Assembly (NCBI RefSeq): GCF_037076525.1
Contig: NZ_AP029018.1
Coordinates: 2,092,501 to 2,156,500 of the forward strand
DNA from: Selenomonas sp. TAMA-11512
GTDB taxonomy: Bacteria; Bacillota; Negativicutes; Selenomonadales; Selenomonadaceae
Direction: 5' to 3'
Length of the DNA: 64,000 nucleotides
Both the position numbers and the translations under genes were made by a program. The notes under the pieces were generated by a model, which was given only the letters and a program-made list of their open reading frames with translations, ran no database searches and was not told where the DNA came from. Below, one piece after another: positions 52,941 through 61,719 of this stretch; the stretch's first letter is position 1; every line of letters starts with the position of its first letter.

Positions 52941-52993
52941 TAAGAAAGCACTGACACCAATCTGACAGACTTCATTTTATCAGCGCTTCCTTG
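52941..52993 (+). repeat. MITE-like element, internally deleted copy E
   Basis: Left end TAAGAAAGCACTGA is joined to the right end CACCAATCTGACAGACTTCATTTTATCAGCGCTTCC; about 110 bp of the middle are missing. It lies 19 nt upstream of the gene starting at 52922. Confidence 0.85.
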
Positions 52994-53004
52994 TCTTTAT
53001 AGGA

Positions 53005-53031
53005 AAAACCTTCCCGCTGCGGGAAGGTTTT
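53005..53031 (-). terminator. Bidirectional terminator after the 138-residue protein gene
   Basis: AAAACCTTCCC, loop GCTGC, GGGAAGGTTTT; 14 nt past the stop at 53045. Confidence 0.85.
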
Positions 53032-53044
53032 ACTTCGGGTTCCT

Positions 53045-53461
53045 TTACTTCTCCATTCCATGGTGCCAGGCGTATATGTAATCCACGATCGCCTGCATCG
53101 GCGAGCCCGGCTGGTAGGGCTCCGGAGGAAGCGGCGTATCCGACGAGCTCTTCACTTCACGCGTTTCATAGCTCATCGTCTTCGAACTCAAGATCTGATA
53201 CGTTCTCTTTGCGTAGTCAAAGTGTATCCTGTAACGATAAAGGAGATCTTCCTTCGCCTTGATGATCAGGACTACCGCCGTGTATTCGTGATCGCTGTCG
53301 ATGGAGATTTTCCACGTATCCACATAGTATCCCGTCGTGCCTCTCGCATCAACGAAGCGCCAGCCGTCCTCATCGGAAGCCGCCGCCGTCCCGCTGACAG
53401 CCATTGACGCTATAAACACAGCCACCCACAGAAGGCGAAGCGGCGCGAACAAACTCCTCAA
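53045..53461 (-). CDS. Small secreted protein, surface-adhesin-E-like
   Basis: 138 residues. Signal peptide with hydrophobic core LLWVAVFIASMAV ending near GTAAAS. The mature part begins DGWRFVDARGTTGYYVDTWKI and has alternating strands (YTAVVLIIKAKEDLLYRYRIHFDYA), resembling short exported proteins of Negativicutes and Proteobacteria often named surface-adhesin E-like. The resemblance is from memory of the pattern, so the name is tentative. Confidence 0.75.
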   Translation of the reverse strand: MRSLFAPLRLLWVAVFIASMAVSGTAAASDEDGWRFVDARGTTGYYVDTWKISIDSDHEYTAVVLIIKAKEDLLYRYRIHFDYAKRTYQILSSKTMSYETREVKSSSDTPLPPEPYQPGSPMQAIVDYIYAWHHGMEK

Positions 53462-53508
53462 ATAAATCGTCCCTTTTCCACATTACATTCTTCTAATCAT
53501 ACTTTTCC

Positions 53509-53537
53509 ATTATATGTAAAAAAGCGCGTCGCGTCAA
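53509..53537 (-). promoter_or_regulatory. Promoter of the 138-residue protein gene
   Basis: Minus strand: TTGACG (53532-53537), 17-bp spacer, TATAAT (53509-53514). Confidence 0.85.
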
Positions 53538-53625
53538 CCACTTTACGAAGGTTAATCCTGCCGGGCCAAATTGTCTGAACCGCAATATCCAGTCGGACAA
53601 TCATGTATGACAGAATCAAAATTCC

Positions 53626-53790
53626 TAAGGAAGCGCTGATAAAATGAAGTCTGTCAGATTAGTACAGATTTTTCGTCCGAACAAGGTGGCAAACCGGACG
53701 CAGAGTGGTGCTCTGTGGAGGATTTGCCGCCGAAGTGCGGGCAAAAAAGATGTGCCAAGATGATGGGCTGAATTTATCAGTGCTTCCTTA
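53626..53790 (-). repeat. MITE-like element, copy F
   Basis: Ends TA-AGGAAGCGCTGATAAAA and AATTTATCAGTGCTTCCT-TA. Same orientation as copies C and D. Its interior is closest to copy B (both have CCGCCGAAGTGCGGGCAAAA). Confidence 0.92.
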
Positions 53791-53932
53791 AACAACTGCA
53801 AGCAGGAAAATCGAGGGACGGAATCGAAAGAATAATTTTATCACGCTGTATGCCGCATGAACGTCGGCACGGCCGCAGCCGCACACATTGGCGGCAAGAA
53901 ATTACGGGACAGAGGAACAAGGAGACAAGTAC

Positions 53933-55000
53933 ATGAAGAGAATCAGAAAAAGCTTTATCGCTTTCGCGCTGGCGGGTATCTTTACGCTTCCATTTTCGCC
54001 GCTTGCCGCGGCGGCGGACGATATGAACGACGCGCCCGTCACTGCCGAGAGCTTATCGGAAGCGAACCGGAGCGACAGGGACCGCATTGCCGCCGCCTAT
54101 CTTGCCCTGTTCGAGGACAAACGGCAAAAGTCCGCTGCAACGGTTTCCATCGATACCCCCCTTGCCGACATTGACTGCGAGGGAGAAATCCACCTGCAAA
54201 AGGATGACGACGCGACCAGGAGCAAGATCGAGCTCGCGTACGAGATCGAGCCGAAGGCATTTATGGGCGACAAGAAGGATATCATTTCCGGTTCAGTCCT
54301 TCTCTACTCGATAGATGATGCGGAGACGAGCACGGCTTACTACATCACCTCATTCGGAAAAACCGAGGACCAAACGTGGAAAAAGATGAGCACGCCCCTG
54401 TCGGAAGCCGGCGACGCCATCAAGCAGTGGCAGACAATGACCGAACAGTATAAACAGGATTTTTCGACGACCATTAAGGACGTAAAAACTATTTCCGACA
54501 GCGAGAGGGAAACAACGTATGAGATTACAGTCGACGGGGAAAAAAGCGGCCGACTGCTGCAGGAGATGATCGGGACGCTTCTCTCCGTCGCGGATACGGC
54601 GGCAAGTCAAAAAGCGAAAAAACAGGGTGGAAAGCTGAAGAAAAAAGATGCGGCGCCCGCCCTGTCAAACGAAGAGCTTCTCGCCGTCACGGGCAAGATC
54701 CTGCGGGAATTCCCGGACTATACGTCAACGGTTGTATACAGCAAGGAGACGAACCGCATTCTCTCGGATTCGACGGACTTCTCCTTCGTCGTGCAGCGTC
54801 TCATCCAGGCGGGCATTCGCCAGGCTCCTCCGCAGTACCGCGATAAGACGGGTTTCCTCGCGTTTTTCATTGACAGCTCGAAGGTGCGGATCAAGAATAC
54901 TTACGGCACGCTCGGCGCGGACGAGGTCATAGAGATCCCGCAGGAGGTCATTGATAACGCCGTCGAGGCACCGATTCCGCTGCCCGAAACGAAACTCTGA
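53933..55000 (+). CDS. Exported protein of unknown function, possibly LolA-like
   Basis: 355 residues from the ATG at 53933 (AAGGAG, 8-nt spacing). Signal peptide MKRIRKSFIAFALAGIF ending near PLAAAA. The mature protein alternates strands and helices (AATVSIDTPLADIDCEGEIHLQ, TYEITVDGEKSGRLLQEMIG, TSTVVYSKETNRI), the pattern of LolA/LppX-type lipid-binding folds, but no signature motif proves this. It lacks a lipobox, so it is probably periplasmic. Confidence 0.8.
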   Translation: MKRIRKSFIAFALAGIFTLPFSPLAAAADDMNDAPVTAESLSEANRSDRDRIAAAYLALFEDKRQKSAATVSIDTPLADIDCEGEIHLQKDDDATRSKIELAYEIEPKAFMGDKKDIISGSVLLYSIDDAETSTAYYITSFGKTEDQTWKKMSTPLSEAGDAIKQWQTMTEQYKQDFSTTIKDVKTISDSERETTYEITVDGEKSGRLLQEMIGTLLSVADTAASQKAKKQGGKLKKKDAAPALSNEELLAVTGKILREFPDYTSTVVYSKETNRILSDSTDFSFVVQRLIQAGIRQAPPQYRDKTGFLAFFIDSSKVRIKNTYGTLGADEVIEIPQEVIDNAVEAPIPLPETKL

Positions 55001-55057
55001 GAACAGCGCACAAAGAGATGCGTCATGATGATCGGCGCTGATGTATTCCCATAAAAC

Positions 55058-55102
55058 AATAGAGGCGGCTGCGCCGAGATGCGCAGCCGCCTCTATTTTT
55101 AT
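55058..55102. terminator. Bidirectional terminator between the exported protein gene and mtlD
   Basis: AATAGAGGCGGCTGCGC, loop CGAGAT, GCGCAGCCGCCTCTATT, then TTTA on the plus strand and TTGTTTTA on the minus strand. It serves both convergent units. Confidence 0.9.
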
Positions 55103-55114
55103 ATCCGATACGGA

Positions 55115-56248
55115 TTACAGGTACTTCCGAATCAATGCGTGGAGCTTCGATCCTGTCTCAATGCCGGAGAAGTGTTTGAGCGCGGCGTCGACGCCGTTTG
55201 CCTTGATGTAGTCCTGCAGCTCGACCGCCTCGGGGTCTTCCTTGCAGTCAAACTTCATCGCTGCCGCAATGACGAGGGCAAGGCCTTCCGGCTCCTTCCC
55301 CATCTCGATGAGCTGCGCCGCCGGAGCGACGAGACGATCGGCGGCGCCCAGCTTGCGGATGGGCCCGCGTCCGACACGCGTGACTTCGTCGGAGATGTGC
55401 GGGTTCTTGAAGCGGCTCTCGGACTTTTCGATGTACGCCTGATGGACAGCCGGGTCGAAGCCGTGCTTTTTGACGAGCAGCTCGCCTGTCTCCTTCCACA
55501 CCTCGCGGACAGCGGCGACGATCTCCTCGTCCTGCATCGCGTGGTAGATGTCCTTGATGCCCTTCTGATAGGCGAGGTAAGCTGTTGAAGCGTGTCCCGT
55601 GTTGAGCGTAAAGAGCTTGCGCTCGATGTAGGCGCCGAGGTCATCGACGTAGTGAATCCCCTGAATCGGCGGACGCTCGCCCTTGATCATCGTCGCGTCG
55701 ACATCGAGCTCGCAGTACTCCTCCACGGCGACGCGGAGCTTTTCCTCCGGATGCTGTATGGGGACGATGCGGTCAACCGCGGCGTTCGGGAAGGCGATGA
55801 GCGCATCGGCCTTCTTCCTGACATCCTCGGAAAGGTGCTCATAGACGAGCCCCTTCAAAATCTGCGAACCGCCGACCATGTTCTCGCAGGCAATGATGTT
55901 GAGCGGCGTCGAATTGACTTCCACGCGCTTCTCGATGCCTTTCGCGATGTTTGGCGCGATGAACTTCAGGATGTTCGGGCCGATGGCTGTCGTGAGGACG
56001 TCGGTCTCGACGAAGTTCTTCACAAAGAGGTCGACGTCGCCGCCGTTGATCGCGCGGACGTGCTCAACGACGATCTCCTGCGGCGCATCGCCGACGATCT
56101 CAATCGTATACTTGCCGAGGTTGTTGATATCATCGATGACTTCCTGCTGGACGTCGACAAAGGTGATCTCGTAGCCGGACGCGGAGAGCAGCTGGCCGAG
56201 GAATCCCCGACCGATGTTGCCGGCGCCGTAGTGCATTGCTTTCTTCAT
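55115..56248 (-). CDS. mtlD: Mannitol-1-phosphate 5-dehydrogenase
   Basis: 377 residues from the ATG at 56248 (GAGG, 7-nt spacing; an ATG two codons earlier is too close). NAD site MHYGAGNIGRGFLG at the N-terminus, catalytic Lys region KLFTLNTGHASTAYL. It oxidises mannitol-1-phosphate to fructose-6-phosphate, feeding PfkA. It follows mtlA by 40 nt in the same unit. Confidence 0.96.
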   Translation of the reverse strand: MKKAMHYGAGNIGRGFLGQLLSASGYEITFVDVQQEVIDDINNLGKYTIEIVGDAPQEIVVEHVRAINGGDVDLFVKNFVETDVLTTAIGPNILKFIAPNIAKGIEKRVEVNSTPLNIIACENMVGGSQILKGLVYEHLSEDVRKKADALIAFPNAAVDRIVPIQHPEEKLRVAVEEYCELDVDATMIKGERPPIQGIHYVDDLGAYIERKLFTLNTGHASTAYLAYQKGIKDIYHAMQDEEIVAAVREVWKETGELLVKKHGFDPAVHQAYIEKSESRFKNPHISDEVTRVGRGPIRKLGAADRLVAPAAQLIEMGKEPEGLALVIAAAMKFDCKEDPEAVELQDYIKANGVDAALKHFSGIETGSKLHALIRKYL

Positions 56249-56288
56249 GTTCATGCCTCTTTCTGAACCGGATCGTTATCTTCCCTCA

Positions 56289-58184
56289 TCAGTCATTTTT
56301 CGTGAACAAGTCATAGAGAAGGTTCGCATCCGTCGTCGTGTACAGCTCCTGCATCTTCGCCTCATCGTAGTCCTCGATCGCCGAGGCGATGTTCGCGAGA
56401 ATCGCGAGGTGGTCGTTGTCTTTGCCGGCGATGCCGACGATGATATGCGCTTTATTGCCGTCAGCGAATTCAATGCCTTCCGGCGACTGGATGACGACGA
56501 TACCCGACTGCTTGACGGCGTCCTTGACTGCGTTTTCACCGTGCGGAATGGCGATGCCGTTGCCGATGTAGGTGGAGAGATCGCGTTCGCGGGCGAGCAT
56601 GCCCTCGACGTAGCGCTCTTCGACGTAGCCGGCGGCGACGAGCGTCTCGCCCGCCTTCTTGATGACCTCTTCCTTCGTGAGGCCGTTGACGCCCAGGAAG
56701 ATGTTTTCCCGCTTGAGGACGCCTTCCTTGACCTGATCGGCCGGATTGTCCGCGGCGGCTTCCGCGCCCGAGGCGTCGACGCCGGCGAGGCGCGCGGAGA
56801 TGATCTCATAGACGTTGTTGTTCGTGAAATCCTGTACGAAGATGTGCTCTGCCTGCGGCGAATCCTCGATAGCGCGAGCCTTCAATTTCTCATGGGAGAC
56901 GACGATCTGCGCGTCGCTCGGAATGTTGCCGATCGCCGTATTCGTGACGGAGATGTGCGTGATGCCGTCCTTTTTCAGCTTTTTGCGAAGCGCCGCGGCG
57001 CCGAGCGCGGAGGAGCCCATACCCGCGTCGCAGGCGTAGATGATCTTCCGGAGATCCTTGCCGGCAACCTCGGCTTCGCCCTGTACGCCGGCCTCGCCCT
57101 TGCTCTTTGCCTTCATGTCCTTCATCTGCGCCTGTGCGGCTTCGAGGTCATCGCCGTCCTCAATCGGAGACGACTTTAGGATGATGGAGGCTATGACGCC
57201 GGACACGGCCGTCGCGACGAGGAAGTCCGCGATGTTGGCAAAGAAGCATCCGGACGGCGTCATCGCGAGAACCGCCAGAATGCTGCCCGGCGCGGACGGG
57301 CCCGAAAGACCGCCGTCAAACAGCGTGAGCGTGAAGACGCCCGATGCCCCGCCGGCAATAACGGCAAGGATGAGCGAAGGCTTCATGAGGATATAGGGGA
57401 AGTAGATTTCGTGAATACCGCCGAGAACGTGGATGATCATCGCGCCCGGGGACGATGCCTTTGCCGAGCCCGTGCCGAAGAACGCGTACGCGAGGAGGAT
57501 GCCGAAGCCGGGGCCCGGGTTCGCCTCCAGGAGGAAGAGCATGCTCTTGCCGACTTCCTGCGCCTGCTGCGTCGCAATCGGCGTGAGGACGCCGTGGTTG
57601 ATGGCGTTGTTGAGGAAGAGTACCTTTGCCGGCTCGATGAGGAGCGATGCGAGCGGCAGGAAGCCCGTCGCGATGAGCGCATCCACGCCCTCGCGCAGGA
57701 TGCCGTTCATCGTCGTGACGACCGGCCCCGTGACGGCGTAGGCGATCATCGCGAGGATCGCGCCCAAAATGCCCGCGGAGAAGTTGTTGACGAGCATCTC
57801 AAAGCCCGTCGGAATGCTGTCCTGCACGGCTTCATCGAACTTCTTGATGACCCAGCCGCCGAAGGGGCCCATGATCATCGCTCCGAGGAACATCGGGATG
57901 TCAGCGCCGGAAATGGCGCCGCTCGTCGCGATCGCGCCGACAACGCCGCCGCGCTGTCCGTAGATCATATTACCGCCGGCAAAACCGATCAGCAGCGGGA
58001 TAAGCCACTTCGCCATCGGTGCCGGCACCTGTGCCAGATACTCGTTCGGCATCCAGCCGACGGGGATGAAAAGGGCGATCATTAAGCCCCATGCAATAAA
58101 TGCGCCGATATTCGGCATGACCATAGCAGAAAGGGCGCGCCCGAATCTCTGCATGGTCTCCTGTGCTCCGCCTGGACTTGCCAT
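56289..58184 (-). CDS. mtlA: PTS mannitol transporter, EIICBA
   Basis: 631 residues from MASPGGAQ at 58184 (AGGAGGG upstream). Order: EIIC membrane domain (1-340; FGRALSAMVMPNIGAFIAWG), EIIB (about 375-465; IYACDAGMGSSALGA with the phospho-Cys) and EIIA (about 490-631; GIAIPHGENAVKD with the phospho-His). The EIIA domain, a separate MtlF in many Firmicutes, is fused here. It takes up and phosphorylates mannitol. The leader has two consecutive hairpins just before the ribosome site. No mtlR regulator is adjacent. Confidence 0.97.
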   Translation of the reverse strand: MASPGGAQETMQRFGRALSAMVMPNIGAFIAWGLMIALFIPVGWMPNEYLAQVPAPMAKWLIPLLIGFAGGNMIYGQRGGVVGAIATSGAISGADIPMFLGAMIMGPFGGWVIKKFDEAVQDSIPTGFEMLVNNFSAGILGAILAMIAYAVTGPVVTTMNGILREGVDALIATGFLPLASLLIEPAKVLFLNNAINHGVLTPIATQQAQEVGKSMLFLLEANPGPGFGILLAYAFFGTGSAKASSPGAMIIHVLGGIHEIYFPYILMKPSLILAVIAGGASGVFTLTLFDGGLSGPSAPGSILAVLAMTPSGCFFANIADFLVATAVSGVIASIILKSSPIEDGDDLEAAQAQMKDMKAKSKGEAGVQGEAEVAGKDLRKIIYACDAGMGSSALGAAALRKKLKKDGITHISVTNTAIGNIPSDAQIVVSHEKLKARAIEDSPQAEHIFVQDFTNNNVYEIISARLAGVDASGAEAAADNPADQVKEGVLKRENIFLGVNGLTKEEVIKKAGETLVAAGYVEERYVEGMLARERDLSTYIGNGIAIPHGENAVKDAVKQSGIVVIQSPEGIEFADGNKAHIIVGIAGKDNDHLAILANIASAIEDYDEAKMQELYTTTDANLLYDLFTKND

Positions 58185-58201
58185 GTATAAATCCCTCCTT
58201 G

Positions 58202-58260
58202 CCTGCGATTCGCGAATGCCCGCGAATCGCAGGGAAGCACGGGTGCGTCCGCGCTTCCCT
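58202..58260 (-). promoter_or_regulatory. Tandem hairpins in the mtlA leader
   Basis: A perfect 13-bp stem (CCTGCGATTCGCG/CGCGAATCGCAGG, 58202-58214 with 58221-58233, 6-nt loop) ends next to the AGGAGGG site of mtlA. A second stem (AGGGAAGC/GCTTCCCT, 58231-58238 with 58253-58260) shares three bases with the first, so the two may compete. No T-run follows. Confidence 0.6.
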
Positions 58261-58333
58261 AAAAAATAATAACATTTCCGCAAGAAGTCACGGAAGTATC
58301 GGGCGATGTGCGCCCGGTCTTCCCCGTAACCTC

Positions 58334-58392
58334 CTTCTTGCAGAGACACGACAAGGCCTCCCCACAAGTGGAGAAGTCCTGTGTCGTGAACG
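58334..58392 (-). other. Imperfect inverted repeat downstream of thrS
   Basis: CACGACAAGG and CCTGTGTCGTG with an inner TCCCCAC/GTGGAG pairing, 20-70 nt past the thrS stop. No T-run, so transcription may not stop here; it may read on toward mtlA. Confidence 0.4.
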
Positions 58393-58409
58393 ATACGGAA
58401 GCTTCCGTA

Positions 58410-60182
58410 TTACTCCGCCAGCAGCTCCAAGCTGCGGTTTTTCACCATCTCTTCGCACATCTCCACAAAGCGCGTGAGCTTCACGCCCTGCGTCTGCGCG
58501 TTCGTACCGCGGATGTTCAGGGACACGGTCTCTTCCGACGTCTCCTTATCACCGAGGACGAGGATGTAGGGATCCTTGTAGTTCTTGTACTTTTTGATCT
58601 TGTCGCGCATATTGTGATCGCCGAGGTCCATTTCCACGCGAATGCCCGCCTGCTGCAGAACCGATGCCACCTTCTCCGCGTACGCATTGTGCTCCGGACG
58701 TATGGGCACGAGAGCGACCTGATACGGCGAGAGCCAAAATGGGAATGCCCCCTTGAAGTTCTCGATCAGGATTCCGATGAATCGCTCAAAGGAGCCGAAG
58801 ATGGCTCGATGCAGGAGTACGGGCTGCTTCTGCGAGCCGTCCTGCGCCGTATAGCGAAGGCCGAAGTTCGCGGGAAGCTGGAAATCCGCCTGCAGCGTAC
58901 CGAGCTGCCACTCGCGGCCGATGGCGTCCTTCATCTTGATATCGATCTTCGGGCCGTAGAAAGCGCCGTCGCCCTCGTTGATCTCATAGTTGCCCTCGCC
59001 GAACTTCGCGTCGAGGATCGCCTTCAACTCGGCTTCCGCTTTGTTCCAGACTTCGATATCGCCCATGAAGTCGTCCGGACGCGTCGACAGCTCCGCCGCG
59101 AAGGTGAGTCCGAACGTAGCGTAGAGCTCTCTCGCAATGGACAGGATATCGTCCATCTCGGAGGCGATCTGCTCCTCCATGATGAAGTTGTGCGCGTCAT
59201 CCTGCCGGAACATCTGCACGCGGAAGAGGCCGTTGAGCTCGCCCGACTTCTCCTTGCGGTGGATGACGTCGACCTGGTTGATGCGAATCGGCAGGTCCTT
59301 ATAGGAGCGTGTCTTGTGAGCGAAGACTTTGATGGCGTGCGGGCAGTTCATCGGCTTCACCGCGAACGTGTCATCCGCCTCGATATCCCCGCCCGCGCCC
59401 GGGATGAGGAACATGTTGTCGCGATAGTGCGCCCAGTGACCGCTCGTCACCCAGAGCCGCTTGTTGTTGATCGGCGGCGCGGAAATCTCCGTGTAGCCGT
59501 GCTTCTCGTGCACGCCGCGCCAGAAATCCAGGAGCGTATTGAACAGCTTCCATCCGCGCGGGAGGAAGTACGGCATCCCGGGTGCCGTCTCATCAAACAT
59601 GAAGAGCTCGAGCTGCGGGCCGATCTTCTTGTGGTCGCGCTCCTGCGCTTCCTTGATGAACGCGAGATGCTGCTTCAGCTCATCCTTCGTCATGAACGCA
59701 TAGGCGTAGATGCGCGTGAGCTGCTCACGATTCTCATCGCCGCGCCAGTACGAGCCGGAAATCGAGCGAAGCTTGAACGACGTCGAGAGAAGCTCCTGCG
59801 AGTTTTCGACGTGCGGGCCGCGGCAGAGATCGCGGAAGTCGTCACCCGTATCATAGACGGTAATTGTCTCGCCGTCGGGCAGGTCATTGATGAGCTCGAT
59901 CTTGAACGCCTGATCGGCAAAGAGCGCAAGCGCTTCCTCCTTGGACACCTCTTTGCGCGTCCAAGTCTCTTTGCGCTTTAATATCTCGCGCATCTTGTCT
60001 TCTATTTTCGGCATATCCTCATTCGTCGCGGGACGAGGCAGGAGAAAATCGTAGTAAAATCCGTCGGCGATCTCGGGGCCGATCGCGATCTGCGTCTCTT
60101 TGCCGAAGAGCTCAAAGACCGCCTTTGCCATGACGTGCGCCAGCGAGTGACGATATACCTTTTGCAGTGGTTCCCTATCCAT
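58410..60182 (-). CDS. thrS: Threonyl-tRNA synthetase lacking the TGS domain
   Basis: 590 residues from the ATG at 60182 (AAAGGA, 9-nt spacing). Typical ThrRS has about 640; the N-terminal TGS domain of about 60 residues is missing. The sequence opens in the editing domain (RHSLAHVMAKAV with HSxxH; DLCRGPHVENS), followed by the class II core (VKPMNCPHAIKVF, FRQDDAHNF, LHRAIFGSFERF) and the anticodon-binding domain (QVALVPIRPEHNAYAE). It charges tRNA-Thr. Upstream frames do not restore a TGS domain. Confidence 0.95.
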   Translation of the reverse strand: MDREPLQKVYRHSLAHVMAKAVFELFGKETQIAIGPEIADGFYYDFLLPRPATNEDMPKIEDKMREILKRKETWTRKEVSKEEALALFADQAFKIELINDLPDGETITVYDTGDDFRDLCRGPHVENSQELLSTSFKLRSISGSYWRGDENREQLTRIYAYAFMTKDELKQHLAFIKEAQERDHKKIGPQLELFMFDETAPGMPYFLPRGWKLFNTLLDFWRGVHEKHGYTEISAPPINNKRLWVTSGHWAHYRDNMFLIPGAGGDIEADDTFAVKPMNCPHAIKVFAHKTRSYKDLPIRINQVDVIHRKEKSGELNGLFRVQMFRQDDAHNFIMEEQIASEMDDILSIARELYATFGLTFAAELSTRPDDFMGDIEVWNKAEAELKAILDAKFGEGNYEINEGDGAFYGPKIDIKMKDAIGREWQLGTLQADFQLPANFGLRYTAQDGSQKQPVLLHRAIFGSFERFIGILIENFKGAFPFWLSPYQVALVPIRPEHNAYAEKVASVLQQAGIRVEMDLGDHNMRDKIKKYKNYKDPYILVLGDKETSEETVSLNIRGTNAQTQGVKLTRFVEMCEEMVKNRSLELLAE

Positions 60183-60245
60183 AAATTCCATTCCTTTGCT
60201 GTTCGCGTTTCACTTTGAGAATGTGTCTTTCAACACTCCTCCCTA

Positions 60246-60274
60246 ATTATATGTGAAAAGGCACGCCGGCGCAA
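60246..60274 (-). promoter_or_regulatory. thrS promoter
   Basis: Minus strand: TTGCGC (60269-60274), 17-bp spacer, TATAAT (60246-60251). The leader is only about 55 nt; no T-box. Confidence 0.75.
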
Positions 60275-60289
60275 GTCCGAGAATATGCG

Positions 60290-61561
60290 CTATGCATTTT
60301 CGAGCGCGCGCTCCATGATCTCTTTGTTTGCCCGCGCGCTCTTCTCCGGCGTGAAGAGATCGCACACCCGCTCCTGCTCGATCGCATCCTGCACCTCGAT
60401 AATCTCCACGCGGTCGCCCAGGATGCGCTTCGCCTGGCGCAGGGAGAGATTCATCGATGTATCATTGCCCACAATCACGTATTCACGCGCAAAATCGCTG
60501 TGCACCGCCCGCAGAAATTCAGAAACGGCCGGCGCATTCTCCGGGCTGCCTATAAGGATCACGCTTGCCCCGCACCGCATGAGCGTAGCCGCATGCTCCT
60601 TATCGCGTGCGACAGCGATCAATGCGACTTCCGCGATCGTCTCGACGGGGATGGGGATGGAATGCGGTTCGGACATATCGTGAATGGACAGATTCCGCAT
60701 GCCGCCCCATCCTACGACCTGCTCAACGACGGAGCCCGGATGATCTGTATGCGCATGTACGAGAATTTCCTTCCCTTCCCTCGTAACGATGAGGAAGCGG
60801 CAGATATCCGACAGCTGCTTCTCGACCCGCGCCTCGGAAATCTTGCTGCGCGTCACGTGAAAGTGGATGCAGTAGGGGCGCACACGATCGTCCCGCGGAT
60901 CCGGCAGAGACATCTCGCCCTTCCCCCTGCCGAGAGAAAGCGACAGTCCCGGCGAGATGAAATCACCGTCAAGCCCCTTCTCGCATCCGGTAAGAAAGAT
61001 CAGCATCATCTTGGCTCCGACATCTTCCTCGGATTTTTTGAGCAGCATATCCTCCCCCGCGTGGATGGCGGCTCTGAGGATCTCGCTGATGGGAAGCGAT
61101 TGGCGGACAGCGCGATAGGCGCCCTTCGCGACTGCCTTTGCAGCCTCGACAAATGTATTCTGCACGGATCCGGGCAACGCTCTCTGCGCGTGAAGGATGC
61201 CGTACTGAAACGATTTTCCGAAATCCGAGGAGGACACGTCGTACTTGCCCGCCAGGCCTTTCGCCATCCCGCGAAAGAGTGCGCCGAGCACAACTCCGGC
61301 GTTTCCTCGGCCGCCGAGGACGGCAGCCGACGCCACGCGCCTCGAAAGTCCGCCGATGCTGTCGTCCTTTGCATCGGCCAACGGAAGCACTGCTGCGCCC
61401 ATCGTCCGAAGCACATGCGTCCCTGGATACGTCAGCTTCACGCCCTTCTCCGCCGCCAGCGCGTTGATCTCCTCGTAGCGCAGCAGAAATTCACTGTAAG
61501 CGCCCATGAGCATGCGTTTGAAATCGCCGCCCGTGATGACTTCCCCGTTTTCTCTTTGCAC
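60290..61561 (-). CDS. DAK2/FakA-like protein
   Basis: 423 residues from a GTG at 61561 (AAGG, 8 nt upstream; a GTG three codons earlier is possible). The N-terminal half is a DhaL/DAK2 kinase domain: LADAKDDSIGGLSRRVASAA and GGRGNAGVVLGALFRGMAKGL. The C-terminal half (HAHTDHPGSVVEQVVGWGG, then VALIAVARDKEHAATL) matches the end of YloV/FakA, the fatty acid kinase subunit. FakA proteins are about 550 residues; this one is shorter, and the ADP-site motif D-GDTGTN of DhaL is not seen (reads TYPGTHVLRTMGAAVLPL), so ATP-dependent activity is uncertain. No fakB (DegV) gene is adjacent. Confidence 0.82.
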   Translation of the reverse strand: MQRENGEVITGGDFKRMLMGAYSEFLLRYEEINALAAEKGVKLTYPGTHVLRTMGAAVLPLADAKDDSIGGLSRRVASAAVLGGRGNAGVVLGALFRGMAKGLAGKYDVSSSDFGKSFQYGILHAQRALPGSVQNTFVEAAKAVAKGAYRAVRQSLPISEILRAAIHAGEDMLLKKSEEDVGAKMMLIFLTGCEKGLDGDFISPGLSLSLGRGKGEMSLPDPRDDRVRPYCIHFHVTRSKISEARVEKQLSDICRFLIVTREGKEILVHAHTDHPGSVVEQVVGWGGMRNLSIHDMSEPHSIPIPVETIAEVALIAVARDKEHAATLMRCGASVILIGSPENAPAVSEFLRAVHSDFAREYVIVGNDTSMNLSLRQAKRILGDRVEIIEVQDAIEQERVCDLFTPEKSARANKEIMERALENA

Positions 61562-61719
61562 AGCGTTCACCTTACCTGTAAAAATTCGCGTCCGATAAAA
61601 GGATTATTCTTTCTCTTCCTAGAATATATTTACATATATGCTTATATATTTCGAGAATGGAAGGCGTATCCCTTCTTTTTCGCCTTTTCAATTTTACCGG
61701 ACAGATAAAGGAGCACCCG

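Larger units (their letters stand above)
53462..53932. other. Divergent gap with MITE copy F
   Basis: About 470 bp between two exported-protein genes. It contains the minus-strand promoter (53509-53537) and MITE copy F (53626-53790). The 140 bp before the plus-strand gene show only a weak promoter-like stretch near 53830. Confidence 0.6.
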
